Origin: Ailurus styani
Lineage: Eukaryota; Chordata; Mammalia; Carnivora; Ailuridae
Length of the DNA: 64,000 bases
Assembly (NCBI GenBank): GCA_002007465.1
Contig: LNAC01000851.1
Coordinates: forward strand, 149,425-213,424
Direction of reading: 5' to 3'
Under the pieces are notes generated by a model that made no database searches, was not told where the DNA came from, and was given only the letters and a program-made list of their open reading frames with translations. Every line of letters starts with the position of its first letter. The first letter of the stretch is position 1. Of this stretch, positions 42,421-53,872 are shown one piece after another. The translations under genes were made by a program, and so were the position numbers.

Positions 42421-44587
42421 AACGACTGCAGAATGGTCTTTATTGCTGACACTCTGGCTTCTTTGGTTTTCTTGTTCTTCAGGTTGATGTTTTGTCTACA
42501 GTTTGTCACCTGTGAGGCAGACATCCCCAAGCTCTTAGCTGGAATGATTGCCTTACTTATGTCATGGGACTAATCCTTGTAAGTTATATGTTCAACCAGA
42601 GACTCAGCAGGATGAAGAATGTCCTTTGAGCGTGTGGGCACAATTGGGCATCTTCAGAAGTTCTGGTGAAAAGGGTAGAGAGACGTTCTTAGCTATAGTA
42701 GCTCTACCTAAAACCAGACATAACTGAGAGTTACCAGCTCTGCTATTTATAAGGAGTGAATTCATAGCTAGGGAATTTATATATGAAAAATGGGAAATAC
42801 TTTTATAATGTTAAATATAATTTTGTTCTGTAGTTGGTAAAAGCATTTAATTAGAGTAGAGTTTGGTGGAAGATATCAAAGTTACTTTGCAAAGTTTCGG
42901 ACTTATTTCTTTTCTTTCACAGACTTATTTCCACCAGAATTTCTGGTCTCCTGTCCTCTGTTTTTATTCTTTTCCTCCCTTCCTCTCTTTTGATCATTAT
43001 TATTTGTGCTATTATATTTAGACAACATTAAGGTGTTTAAAAAAAACTCATATGCAAAGGCAATTTAACTGTTTAGCATTTGAACTCATTAGACTTTCCT
43101 AAACAACAGCAACAAGAGAACAAATTTGTGGCAAACAGGCTGCCATCTCCCCTCCACTAATCTTGCCAGACATCAATAATCAGTCCCAACACCCTTCTCA
43201 ACCTAGAGCTTAGGGAAGCCATTGCCAATTGATTGGCGTTAGCGTTGGAGATGAAATTTTGTAATTTAATGTGAATGATTAGATTTGGGGGGACCAATTT
43301 AGACACATAATTGATAGCCTGCTCTTTTCAGTTATCCTTTGTTAGAAGTCAGAAGAAAAGGACAGTTCTAAGACAACTTCTCCTTGGCTTCTGTGGGTTG
43401 TGTGTCAGTCTTGGGTGTAGCCCTGTGCTAAGTTTTTTATTAGCTTGAAAGAACTCCAAGAAAGATAAGAACCACAAGCCGAGTTTTCCACTCGCCTCTG
43501 TCCGAGCCCCAGGGGCAGTTTAATAAAGACCTTTCACAGTGTCTACCTGTAAGCTTCTTGCCTTTTCTCTCTGCCCATCAATTTTACACATATCAGTGCC
43601 ACTGGCATTCCCCATAAACTAGCTCCCAGGTCCCTTCGTCACTGACATTATCCCTCCTCAAATGTTTTGATGTTTGGCTGGTTCTGTGATGATCTTCAGG
43701 GGCTCAGGTCCAGGGCTGGCCTTTATAGAGTTTGTTGAAGGAGGCAGAGACTTCCCCCACATCTGTACTTCAGAAACCTAGTCTTGGTGACATGGGCATC
43801 TCTAATTGCTGCTCTGCCAAGTTTACCCACAGGAGTGGGCTAGCTCCTTCATACATGTGGGGATCACTTCTCTTCTTGCCCACTTTTCTGCTAGACCACC
43901 TTTCTGAAGTTAAAGCGTATTTTTGCTCTTCCTTCTCTGTCTTATCTCTGCATCATGGACCAACCCATGGGACTCAGTTGCAGTGTATTCTCTATGTCTG
44001 CATGTATGGCTAGATATGACTACCATTTCTCTGACTCTCTGACTGTTACCACCCTCTCCAGCTTCTCCTGCCTACTTGGCCTCATCTCCCAGCTTGACAA
44101 ACAACTTGAAGAACTCCAGTGTTTTCTTTGTAATCTAAGTAATTCAGCTTCTTATCAGCATTTATGTGTATATCAACAGGGGTAGTCACATGTGTCACTC
44201 CCTGCCACCCCAAAATGCCTCTTCTGGGGCATTTGTCAGTGTCTTTTATGCCGTTGACACTATGACTAGAGGTTTAGATTTGAGTAGCTCTCTTCTGACC
44301 ACATCCTAAGGCTTCTGAAAATGCCTCTTGTTGATGGCTAAGTTAACCTGTTTTCCCCCAGGTGATTGATTTGGGCCAGGCTGAATGCCATCATCTACAG
44401 AGATCCCATGGGTTTAAACCAGCACAGAATTCATGGAAAACTTCTGTGACTGTTCACATTCCATTGACCAGGGAGTCTGGCTTTAAAAAATCTTATCCTT
44501 TGTGTCATAGGGGTTTTCTCCCGCATAGGGGAAAAAACAGTCCCCTCTGTGTCATGGGTTTCTAGGAGCAGAACCTGAGATGGGGAT
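42421..44587. other. Unique sequence
   Basis: Over 2 kb without a recognisable element. 43020-43330 is AT-rich and conserved-looking (CAATTGATTGGCGTTAGCG, GTAATTTAATGTGAATGATTAG). The frame 43732-44013 has no domain. Confidence 0.4.
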
Positions 44588-45557
44588 CCACACCCAGTGC
44601 TCCATGCAATACATGCTCTCCTTAATACCTACCACCAGGCTCACCCATCCCCCACCTCCTCCCCTCCATAACCCGCAGTTTGTTTCTCAGAGTCCACAGT
44701 CTCTCATCTTTTGTCTCCCTCTCCAATTTTCCCCCAATTCACTTTTCCTTTCCTTCTCCTAATGTCCTTCTTGCTATTCCTTATGCTCCACAAGCCATAT
44801 GATAATTGACTTTCTATGCTTGACTTATTTCACTCAGCATCATCTCCTCCAGACCCGTCCATGTTGATACAAATTTGGGTATTCATCCTTTCTGATGGTG
44901 GCATAATATTCCATTGTATATACGGATCACATCTTTATCGATTCATCTGTTGAAGGGCATCTTGGCTTTTTCCACAGTTTGGTGATAGTGGACATTGCTG
45001 CCATGAATGTTGGGGTACATATGGCCCTTCTTTTCACTACATCTGTATCTTTAGGGTAAATAGCCAGTAGTGCAATTGCCGAGTTGTAGGATAGCTCTAT
45101 TTTTAATATTTTGAGGAATCTTCACACTGTTTTCCAAAGTGGCTGCACCAACTTGAATTCCCACCAAAAGTGAAAGAGGGTTCCCCTTTCTCCACATCAT
45201 CTCCAACATTTGTTGTTTCCTGTCCTATTGATTTTGGCCATTCTGACTGGTATAAGGTGGTATCTTTTGGGACTTTATCAAGATAAAAAGCTTCTGCACA
45301 GCGAAGGAAACAGTCAACAAAACAAAGAGGCAACCCACGGAATGGGAGAAGATACTCACAAATGACACTACGGACAAAGGACTGATATCCAAGATCTATA
45401 AAGAACCCCTCAAACTCAATACCCAAAAAACAGATAATCATGTCAAAAAATGGGCAGAAGACATGAATAGACACTTCTCCAAAGAAGACAAACAAATGGC
45501 TAACAGACACATGAAAAAATGTTCATCATCACTAGCCATCAGGGAAATCCAAAACAA
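44588..45557 (-). mobile_element. L1 with inverted 5' end (twin priming)
   Basis: 44588-45265 reads as minus-strand L1 (3' UTR plus end of ORF2, 'TATCCAATGGAATATTATGCCACC…' order). From about 45266 the orientation flips and 45266-45557 is plus-strand ORF2 just upstream in L1 coordinates. The flipped end '…GGGAAATCCAAAACAA' would normally be followed within about 15 bases by 'GAGATACCACCTTATACC', where the minus segment starts. That is the signature of twin priming. The last ~30 bases of the 3' UTR and the A-tail are missing on the left, and I see no TSD. Confidence 0.85.
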
Positions 45558-46009
45558 TCTTTTAAAGTCTTGAAGGCTCTTTTTCAGGCCTCTTTGCCTT
45601 TATTTATATAGTTGTGCATTTAAAAGTCACACTTTTTTGTCTGTTTCCCATATAAGCCTACAGTAAATTCAAATCACCAGTTTGGGTTGTGGGTCATCTG
45701 TAGGCAGAGGGAGGCTGACGGTCTAAAATGGAAGAGAGAGTTTAATCACAACAGTGAGAAAAAATTAAGTCTTGAGCCATTCACTATAGAAAAGTCTGAA
45801 GCTTAACACTCTTATTAGGCCCTAAGAATATCATTGTATTATATCCCAGAAGTAACTGGAATTTATTTGCTCATTTTTAAACTGACCTCTATTGAGTACC
45901 TACCATGTGTTAGATACTGTTCTAGAGATAAAAGGATTATCGAGACATGGTCTTTGTCCATACAGGGTTTTGCATCATTAAAAACTGCTTAAAACAGAGG
46001 GAGAGAAGA
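45558..46009. other. Unique sequence with MIR-like trace
   Basis: 'CTATTGAGTACCTACCATGTGTTAGATACTGTTCTAGAGATAAAAGG' near 45890-45935 resembles the reverse complement of the MIR 3' portion or a related repeat. Otherwise nothing seen. Confidence 0.4.
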
Positions 46010-46687
46010 GAGCATCATTAGTCATCGGGGAGATGAAGAGTAAAACCACAGTGAGATACAACCACATACGCACCAGAATGGCTCAAATGTAAAAGCTGAC
46101 AATGCCGAGTGTTGCCAAGGATGTGTAGTAACTGGAACTTTTAATATGTGGTTAATAGAAATACAAAATTATACAGCCACTTTGGAATTTCATATACGTT
46201 AAGCATACACTCAGCATGTGGCCCAGCCATTGTGCACTTAGCTATTTACCCCAATGAAATGAAAACATATGGTTAATAAAAAGACATGCACACAAATGTT
46301 CATCGCAGTTTTATTCACGGTAGCCCCAAACTGGAAAAACTCAGCCATCAACTGGTAAATGGATATGCAAATAGGGATAAAAGCATGTAATGGGATACTA
46401 TTTAGCATTTAAAGGAATGAACACTGAAAATACATGAATGGATCTCAACAGCATCATGTGAAATGAAGAGTACAGACACAAAAGCATACATACTGAATGA
46501 TTCCATTTGTATAAAATTCTAGAAAATGTAGATGAATCTGTGGAGTCAGAAAGCAGAGCAGTGGATACATGGGGATCAGGTGTGGAAGAGATGCACCACA
46601 AAGGGGCACAAGGAAATTTTGGGGGTGATGGAAGTGTACACCTTAAGTGGCTACAATTTGTTGCAAGTAGATTACACTTCAATAAAG
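46010..46687 (+). mobile_element. Ancient L1 (ORF2 end and 3' UTR)
   Basis: 'AAAACCACAGTGAGATACAACCACATACGCACCAGAATGG', 'CACAAATGTTCATCGCAGTTTTATTCACGGTAGCC', 'GGGATACTATTTAGCATTTAAAGGAATGAAC' and 'GGTGATGGAAGTGTACACCTTAAGTGGCTACAATTTG…ACTTCAATAAAG' are ORF2 end and 3' terminus of an old L1. Heavily mutated. A SINE sits in its tail. Confidence 0.8.
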
Positions 46688-46878
46688 TTTTTTTTTTCTT
46701 TAGAGAGGGAGAGAGAGAAAGAGAGCATGCACACATGGGGTGCAAGGAACAGAGGGAGGGGAAGGGAGAGAATCTTAAGCAGGCTCTGGAGCCTGACATG
46801 GAGCTTGATCTCACAACCCTGAAATCATGATCTGAACTGAAATCAAGAGCTTAACCGACTGAGTCACCCAGGTGCCCC
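46688..46878 (-). mobile_element. Can-SINE in an L1 tail
   Basis: Minus-strand copy: T-run joined to the AATAAAG of the old L1, purine-rich middle, 'CTTAACCGACTGAGTCACCCAGGTGCCCC'. Insertion at the L1 A-rich tail masks the TSD. Confidence 0.93.
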
Positions 46879-47740
46879 AATGTTGATTTTTAGGAACATT
46901 TCAGCAGTTTGCCTAGCACATTGCAAGTGCTCAATAAATGGCCGACTTTATGAAAAGTATGTATATATATATATACACTGCATGTTGGGTTCTTACCAGC
47001 TTCACTCCTAAGATAAGTCACTTTTCCTCCAGTGGGCAGCAGAGAGGGATAGAAGCTCCTTAAGATCTTCCCTGGAGGATGGAAATATTGACACAGCTCC
47101 CTTCCTCAGTGAAGCAGACAGGGCTGCTTTGAGCCCAAAGCAATTGTGTTCTCTTTTCCATCTTGGCATCTTTTGCCTCCATTCAAATTTCCCAAGGCCT
47201 GGCCACACCTCAGACTGGGCTGAGTCAGGAAACCAGCTGGTCCTCACGCCTCTGCTCCACCCAGGCATCCTTCTGGCCTGCAGGGAGGAAGCTGCACGTG
47301 GTTCCAATCACCGAATTAAAGATTCAACCTTCACTTGGGTTTCTGTTCAATTTGGAGGCCCCCTCCAAGCCTCTCTCCACCAGCTCAGTTCTTGTGTTAG
47401 CATTTTGATCTGGGTTTCAGAACACTTCACAGGATAGCCGCTGATGAAAATCCAGTAAGACGAGACAGAGAAGATGGGGGGTAACAAGGATGGCACACTG
47501 GAAAATGGCTCAGCTCAATTCCTGGGCATGGCATTGTATATCTGCAAAGATAAACAGTGCCACTTGCCTCTCCTTCTTAAATTGGGATCTGATTTCTATC
47601 TCTGACTTCTCCAGCCTGGAGCTCTGAGGACTCCCAGGAACCATCCATAGCCATTGACCCAACTCCTTGGGAACCCCCACTACCTCTCCCCCTTCCGAGG
47701 GTGCACAATCCCCTTGGCAGTCTGGGGAAGGATATTGTTC
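46879..47740. other. Unique sequence
   Basis: A MIR-like end lies at 46895-46950 (GCCTAGCACATTGCAAGTGCTCAATAAATGG). A short (TA)n run lies near 46963-46975. No exon supported. Confidence 0.4.
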
Positions 47741-47755
47741 TAAATACATTGGATA

Positions 47756-47950
47756 GGGACGCCTGGGTGGCTCAGTTGGTTAAGCATCTGCCTTTGGTCC
47801 AGGTCATGATCCCAAGGTCTTGGGATCAAGTCCCACATCAGGCTCCTTGCTCAGCAGGGAGTCTGCCTCTCCCTTTGCCTCCTGCTTCCCCTGCTTGTGC
47901 GCTCTCTGTCTCTATCCCTCTCTGACAAATAAATAAAAATCTTAAAAAAA
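47756..47950 (+). mobile_element. Can-SINE
   Basis: Head GGGACGCCTGGGTGGCTCAG, tail CTGACAAATAAATAAAAATCTT plus A. A perfect 15-bp TSD (TAAATACATTGGATA) is at 47741-47755 and 47951-47965. Confidence 0.97.
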
Positions 47951-47965
47951 TAAATACATTGGATA

Positions 47966-48429
47966 AAATACACAGGGCAACAGAAAGTATTCCAACTACA
48001 CTGAAATATAGTTATCAGCATAGTGAATAAACAACCTGATGATGGAGTAATAATCCATGTGCTTCTTTATTCTCACATCCAATAGCAAGATCTGGTGGTA
48101 GGTCTAATAACTCCTGTCATTTTGAATTGCTGATGAGCATAAATGCTATCTGGAGATATCTGCCACACTGCAGTGAGCTGTAAAGTATCTGACAGCGATG
48201 GGCGATAAAGTCAAAGAAATTGCTATAATACCGTGTGGCTTGCTGCCTACATTCATATTAGAAGGAGATGCTACATTTCAGTTAGAAGTCAGTAAAAGAA
48301 AAAATGTATTTCCTCCTCGCAGTTCCCAGGTCCCCTACATTCTACCCATAGATCCCTTGGTTAAGAACCCTCGGTATTAAGGCCAGACTTTCCCTCCTGC
48401 CTGGCCTTCCCACTGAGATGAATCATCTG
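47966..48429. other. Unique sequence
   Basis: AT-rich and orderly, with 'GGTAGGTCTAATAACTCCTGTCATTTTG' and 'GATGAGCATAAATGCTATCTGG'. This may be an old conserved repeat or non-coding element, but I cannot assign it. Confidence 0.35.
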
Positions 48430-49220
48430 TCACCACTGCTGGTGGCCATATAGATCACCTAAATTGAAAAAAAAAGTGACAAACTGTTTCAGACATGAAA
48501 GCATATAGAGAATAATGAGCATCCGTATATCCATCACCCACCTGAGAAATAAACTATTGAAAATACATTTGGAAATCTCCTTTGGACTTCTCACTGTTCC
48601 TGTTTGCATTCTGTTCCCTGCCTCCCAGGGGTAACCTTTGTCTAGAATTGGGTGTTTGTAGTTTCTGTGCATATCTTTAGGCTTCTGCCACAAATGTACA
48701 TATCCATAACCAACTTCCAGTATCAGTTGCCTGTTTTTGAACTCGGTCTAAATGATTTCTCAGTGAGGCCTGCAGTATGCTTTCGCCCTTAACGTTATAT
48801 GTATGAGATTTACCCATGTCAATGCATGAGACTCTGTTTGCTATTTTTTTTTTAAAGCTATGTGGTATCCTGTTGCTTGACTACATCACGGTTTAGTTAG
48901 CTGTCCTCCTGTTCATGGACATTTGGATTGTTTGCAGGGTTTCGACATGCCGTGTTGAACATTCTTTCGGGTATCTCCTGCAAAGATGAATTTCTCTAGC
49001 TGTGGAATGGCTGGATCATAGGGCACATGCATCCTTAGTTTGTAGGGATTCTACCAGACCGTTTTCGATTGTACTGATAGATTTACACTTCACCAGCAGG
49101 AGATGGGGGTCCCTGTTGTTCTGCATAATTGTAAATACTTGGTATTGTCAAACCTTTTAATACATGCCAGTCTGATGATGTGTCTCCATGTGGCTTTAAT
49201 TTGCATTCCTCTTGTTCCTC

Positions 49221-49670
49221 GTTGCAGTGAGATGAATGGTGCCCTCCCAAGATATCACGTCCTAACCCCTTGGAACCTGTGACTATTACCTTATGTTGCA
49301 AAGTTTTTGCAGATCTGATTAAGTTAGGGCTCTTGAGATTGGGGGATTACCTTGAATTATTGGAGTGGGTCCTGAATGCCATCACAGGTATCCTTATAAG
49401 AGAGGCCAAGGGAGGTCAGACATACCCAGAGTGGGCAGTGACGCCAAGGTGGGGGCAGAGACAGGAGCACTAAGGCCATGAGCTGAAGCATGCCAGAAGC
49501 TGAGAAGAGCGAGAAACAGATTCTCCCTAAGAGTTTCCAGAGCAGGTGTGGACCTGAGGACACTTTGACTCTGGCCTTCTGGTCCCCAGTGCTCTGAAAG
49601 GATACATGTCTGCTGTTTTAGGGCCCCCAACATGCGGTCATTTGTTATAGTAGCCCCAGGACACAAATAA
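49221..49670 (+). mobile_element. LTR-like repeat, second copy, inserted in the old LINE
   Basis: Same order as 33023-33596: 'CCTAACCCCTTGGAACCTGTGACTATTACCTTATGTTGC', 'GGTATCCTTATAAGAGAGG', 'AACAGATTCTCCCTAAGAG', 'GACTCTGGCCTTCTGG', 'TTTGTTATAGTAGCCCCAGGACAC'. Its ends coincide with the break in the LINE, so it inserted after it. Confidence 0.65.
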
Positions 49671-49860
49671 GCTGATCAACTTCAGCTTCCGTTTACAAGT
49701 GTATTGGGCATTTGTATGCTTTCTTCTGTGAATTGCTTAGTCATAAACCTTGCCTGTTGTTTTTTTTTCTTAGTAACTGTAAGAGAACTTTACAAGTCCT
49801 GGAAAGGAATTCCTTGTAAGTGTTATGTTTCATTTATGGCTTGTTGTTCTTGTGTTTGAT

Positions 49861-49883
49861 GGTGGTTTTTTTGTTTTTTTGTT

Positions 49884-49912
<29 letters not shown>
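49861..49912 (+). repeat. (T4G)n / T-rich simple repeat
   Basis: T-runs separated by single G, from the tail of the adjacent minus-strand SINE. Confidence 0.85.
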
Positions 49913-49916
<4 letters not shown>

Positions 49917-50093
49917 GAGAGAGCATGCACAGGAGTGGGGAGGGTCAGAGGGAGAGGAAGACAGAGAATCCTAAGCAGGCTTCACGCTTAGCATAGGACC
50001 CTAAGTGGGGCTCAGTCTCACAGCCCTGAGATGATTATCTTGAGCAAAAATCAAAAGTCAGACGCTTAACCAGCTGAGCCACCCAAGCATCCC
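49911..50093 (-). mobile_element. Can-SINE, older
   Basis: Minus-strand copy: 'TTAGAGAGAGCATGCACAGG…CAGCCCTGAGATGATTATCTTGAGC…GACGCTTAACCAGCTGAGCCACCCAAGCATCCC'. No clean TSD. Confidence 0.9.
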
Positions 50094-50257
50094 TGGTAGG
50101 TTTTATGAACCGTGGAAGGTTTATACCTTAAGGTGGTCAAAAGCATCACTTTTTTTCTGTACAGTTTGTTCTGTGTCTTGTTTAAAAAGTCCTTTACCAC
50201 CCTGACATCAGGGATACATGCATACCCTGCTATTATCTTGTAAATACCTCCCGCTAT

Positions 50258-50909
50258 TTAGGAACCTTCTTTTGGGAGAGAGACCCCAGCTGGGGGAGGT
50301 GTCACCTCACTCTTCAGACAACGGCAAAGCCTCTCAGATATTCCAGTGACTGAAAACAGGTGTGGGCTATCTCGATTTCCCCAGATGGCCATGCAGGTTA
50401 TTTTGATGTTCAGCTTTCATAGCTGTGCCCACTTCTGCCCTTTTTGTTTGTTTGTTTCTAAGTAGGCTTCATGCCCATCGTGTGGCTTGAACTCAACCCA
50501 GAGATCAAGAGTTGCATGCTCTCCCCACTGAGACAGCCAGGCACCCTTGCTCCTTCTCTTTGTCATCCCCACTTATCATGGGCTGCTTCCCAGTTACCAT
50601 CGCTGTAGGTCCAACCAAGGTATATTTGCCCTCCAGCTTAGCCATGCTTGACGGCCTGTTATAGACCACCACTGTGTAAACTTTGGTCTCATTTTGGGAA
50701 AGAGAGAAGTAGAACCTCCGTCAGATGAAATGACTCCTCCTAATTCCCTTTGCAACCTTAACCAAGTCATTGACTACTCTACATCTTTCTTGAGCTTTAA
50801 AATTGGATTATAGTGTAGCTTACCTCTAAGGCACATTTGAACTCCTAAAAGTGTCTGATAGAAATCAGATTTCAGAAATCCAAAGGTGTCCATGTTTACA
50901 GAGTTTTGT
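50258..50909. other. Unique sequence with a SINE fragment
   Basis: Apart from the SINE remnant at 50448-50546, nothing recognised. Confidence 0.4.
50448..50546 (-). mobile_element. Can-SINE head fragment, old
   Basis: 'TTTGTTTCTAAGTAGGCTTCATGCCCATCGTGTGGCTTGAACTC…GAGATCAAGAGTTGCATGCTCTCCCCACTGAGACAGCCAGGCACCC' is the tRNA-related head of an older carnivore SINE subtype. The usual purine-rich middle is absent. Confidence 0.75.
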
Positions 50910-51770
50910 TTTCCTTTTTAAAAAAATTATGGTGAAATACACAAAAAATATACCGTTTTAACCACTTTAAAGTATACAATATAGTGGCACTTAATCTATT
51001 CACCATGTTGTGCAACTACCATGTCTTTCCAGTTCAGTACATTTTTGTCACCCCTAAGCATACCCTGTACCCATTAGCAGTCACTCTCGGCTCCCTTCTG
51101 CCCCTAGCTTCTGGCAAAACCTAGTCTGTGTTTTGTATCTATGGATTTGACTATTCTGGATATTTCATATAAATGGACTCTTATAATATGTGGGCTTTTG
51201 TATCTGGCTTATTTCATTTAGCATAATGTTTATTAGGTATGTTACATATGTATATATGTAAAAGGTACGTACAATTGACCCTTAAAGAACAGGGTTTGAA
51301 CTATGTAGGTCCACTTATATTGGATTTTTTTACAGTAGAGTACAATACATGTATTTTTTCTTCCTTATATTTTTGCTAATATATTTTCTCACTAATTTTT
51401 TCTCTAGCTGACTTTATTGTGAGAATACAGTATATAATGTAAGCCACAAAATGTGTATTAATCTATTTACGTTTTTGGTCAACAGGAGGCTACTAGCAAT
51501 TAAGTTTGGGGAAGTCAAAAGTTATACACAGATTTTAAGCTGCTCAGAGTCATCACACCAACACCTGTGTTGTTCAACGGTCAACTGTATATATTATCAT
51601 GCATTAATACTTAATACTTCTTTATGGCTGAACCGAATAATATTCCATTGTGTGGATATATCACATTGTGTTTATCTCTTCATCTGTTGATAGACCTTTG
51701 GGTATTTCCCCCTGATGCCTGTTGTAAATAGTGCTTCTTTGAACATTCGTGTACAGTTTTTTGTTTGAAC
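50910..51770 (-). mobile_element. Old L1 3' end, interrupted by a DNA transposon
   Basis: Minus strand: 'AAATTATGGTGAAATACACAAAAAATATACC', 'TCTATTCACCATGTTGTGCAAC', 'GTATCTATGGATTTGACTATTCTGGATATTTCATATAAATGG', 'TTATTTCATTTAGCATAATG', then beyond the insert 'TATGGCTGAACCGAATAATATTCCATTGTGTGGATA', 'GGGTATTTCCCCCTG'. Split by 51272-51587. Confidence 0.8.
51272..51587 (+). mobile_element. Tigger-like Tc1/mariner MITE
   Basis: Terminal inverted repeats CAATTGACC… and …GGTCAACTG (one mismatch) flanked by the TA target duplication (51270-51271, 51588-51589). Internal words 'GAACAGGGTTTGAACTATGTAGGTCCAC', 'ATTGTGAGAATACAGTATATAATG' and 'GTCAACAGGAGGCTACTAGCAATTAAGTTTGGGG' match a Tigger-derived non-autonomous family. 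No transposase. Confidence 0.88.
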
Positions 51771-52879
51771 ACCTCTATGGTCAGTTTACTGAGGAACCAC
51801 CAGTTTTTCATAGCAGTCGTACCACTTGTGTCTTTCTTGATCCATTGTTTTCCCATGAAAAACATTTCTTATTCTTTCAGATTGCCCATGTTGTAAGAGT
51901 CATCTGTCCCTGCACACATCCTTCATTTATCCCCACCCCGTGATTCAAAGAGAAATTTGTTCCGAACAGCCTACATGGGACTCCAGCACTTTCTAGTCAC
52001 TGAGGGCACCATTCTGGGAGCACCCCTCTTTAAAAGAGAGCAGTTAGCTCATGTGCCCCTGATTCAGATGGGCATCTGGGTGTGAAGGGAGAGGAGGGAC
52101 TCTTCCAGATTGCCATGTGGTGGGAGATGAGCATGTCCTCAGCTGGGAAGGGATGGTAGTAGAAATATGAGGCATTTCCACAGATTTCTGTCATCTTGTG
52201 CCCCTTAGTTCTCAAGGAGCAGTTCCCCATGCCCACCTGCTTCAGCAATGTAGTGAGTAGCTAGTAACCTAGAAACCTGTGGAAGAGGGAGTGTCTCCTC
52301 TGGCAGGGGTGAATGTACTGACTTTCTGCTTTCTGACTTTATTTGGAGATAGGACTGGTCTTTGGAGTGCTTTGGAGATCACTTAGTTTGGGTTCCCACC
52401 AAAGTCAGAAACATGGATTTGAATGCAAGTACATTGGGAGGTGATCTCAAGAAATACCAGCTGGGAGAGTTACTACTGAAAACAGGGCTCAGTTCCAGTG
52501 ACAAGAACTGTCTCTGGGAGATAGTGATGAGTCACTGTTGGGTGAAGAAACTGAGGTATTTACCTCCTCAATCTCATCCTTCTTTAGTTGAGGGTCACTT
52601 CTGGGCTGTAACCCCCACCCCCGGCATTTCTTTCCTGCCCGTATAGAGGTTGAGCACTCACTTGAGGCCAGAGAGCATCCCAAGCAGAGAGATGCAGGAT
52701 GCCATAGGCCCATTGGATGGAAATCATCCATGGAAGCCTCCAAGGTGGTACCAACACAGTTTGCTGTGGTTTTGGAAAGGGATGTGGAAGAGTCTACAGA
52801 TATTGCCGAGGAGTCAGTATCTCTATCTTAGGCCCAGATAAAGTCATCTGATGTTTGGAGTCAGATATATGAATGAGAA
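51771..52879. other. Unique sequence
   Basis: No gene or repeat recognised. Frames at 52362-52743 on opposite strands overlap. Confidence 0.4.
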
Positions 52880-53390
52880 GATCTTAACATCTCATCCTGT
52901 AACTATCTCAGCATCTCAACATGTGAATGTCTCCACTGATCCTGTGAATGTCTCTACACGTCAGCAAGTGAGAAGCTCAACATCTGAATTGTGAATGTTT
53001 TAATATGTCAATCTGTGAATGTCTTAATTTCAGGACTTGTAAATACTTTAACACCTCATTGTGCAGATGTCTCAACATCTCAACATGTGGCTTTCTCAAC
53101 ACTTCAGTATACAAATGTCACAACATCTGAGCCTGTGAATGTTTTAACCTCTCAATATGCAAATGCCTCAACATCTCAACATGGCAAATGTCACCACAAA
53201 TCAACACCTGATATCATGATATATGAACTTGCAAATCTCTCCACACCTTAACACGTCTCAGCCTGTGAATCCGATGATCACATCTCCACATGCAAGTGCC
53301 TTGACGTCTCAACATGTGATTGTCAGCATCACAACATGTGAATATCTCAATGTCACAACACATGAATGTCACAACACCACAACTTCAAAG
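52880..53390 (+). repeat. Degenerate minisatellite (CATCTCAACATGTGAATGTCT-like units)
   Basis: About 500 bases built from imperfect repeats of roughly 20-26 bases around the words TCTCAACATGTGAATG, CAACATCTGA and CCTGTGAATGT, with unit length and spacing varying. Copies are diverged, so this is old. One frame (52991-53251) stays open and reads as repeated Val-Asn-Val-Leu/Thr-Ser-Gln motifs. That follows from the repeat and is not evidence of a protein. Confidence 0.82.
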
Positions 53391-53872
53391 AGATGAATGA
53401 GCCACTATCTTCCTTTTTAAAACAAAATCAGTGTTTTTATTTTGTAAGTTATTTTTTTAAGTTTTTATTTCAATTCCAGTTAGTTAACACACAGTGTTAC
53501 ATTAGTTTCAGGTGTACAATGTTGTGATTCAGCATTTCCAGATATCACCCAGTGCTTATCATGACAAGTGTCCTCTTTAATCCCCATCATCTATTGAACC
53601 CATCCCCCCTCCCCCCACCTCCCTTCTGGTAACCACCAGTTTGTTCTCTAAGTTAAGAGTGTGTTTCTCCGTTTATCTCTCTCTCTCTCTTTCCCCCCTT
53701 TGCCTATTTGTTTTATTTCTTAAATTCCACATAGGAGTGAAATCATACAGTATTTGTCTTTCATGGACTTATTTCACTTAGTATTATGCTCTCTGGCCTT
53801 TGCACATGGCAAGATTTAATTCTTTTCATGGCTCCATAGTATTCCATCGCACATATATACCACATATTCTTT

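Larger units (their letters stand above)
48430..50257 (-). mobile_element. Ancient L1/HAL1-type LINE, interrupted
   Basis: Minus-strand old LINE in two blocks. 48430-49220: 'TAATGAGCATCCGTATATCCATCACCCACC', 'ATTTGGATTGTTTGCAGGGTTTCGACATGCCGTGTTGAACATTC', 'GAATGGCTGGATCATAGGGCACATGC'. 49671-50257: 'TTGGGCATTTGTATGCTTTCTTCTGTGAATTGC…'. Split by an LTR-like element and again by a SINE at 49911. No intact frame. Confidence 0.72.

Noticed and set aside
52880..53390. CRISPR-like array
   Set aside because: Repeats are imperfect, of variable period and without unique spacers of constant length; the genome is mammalian.
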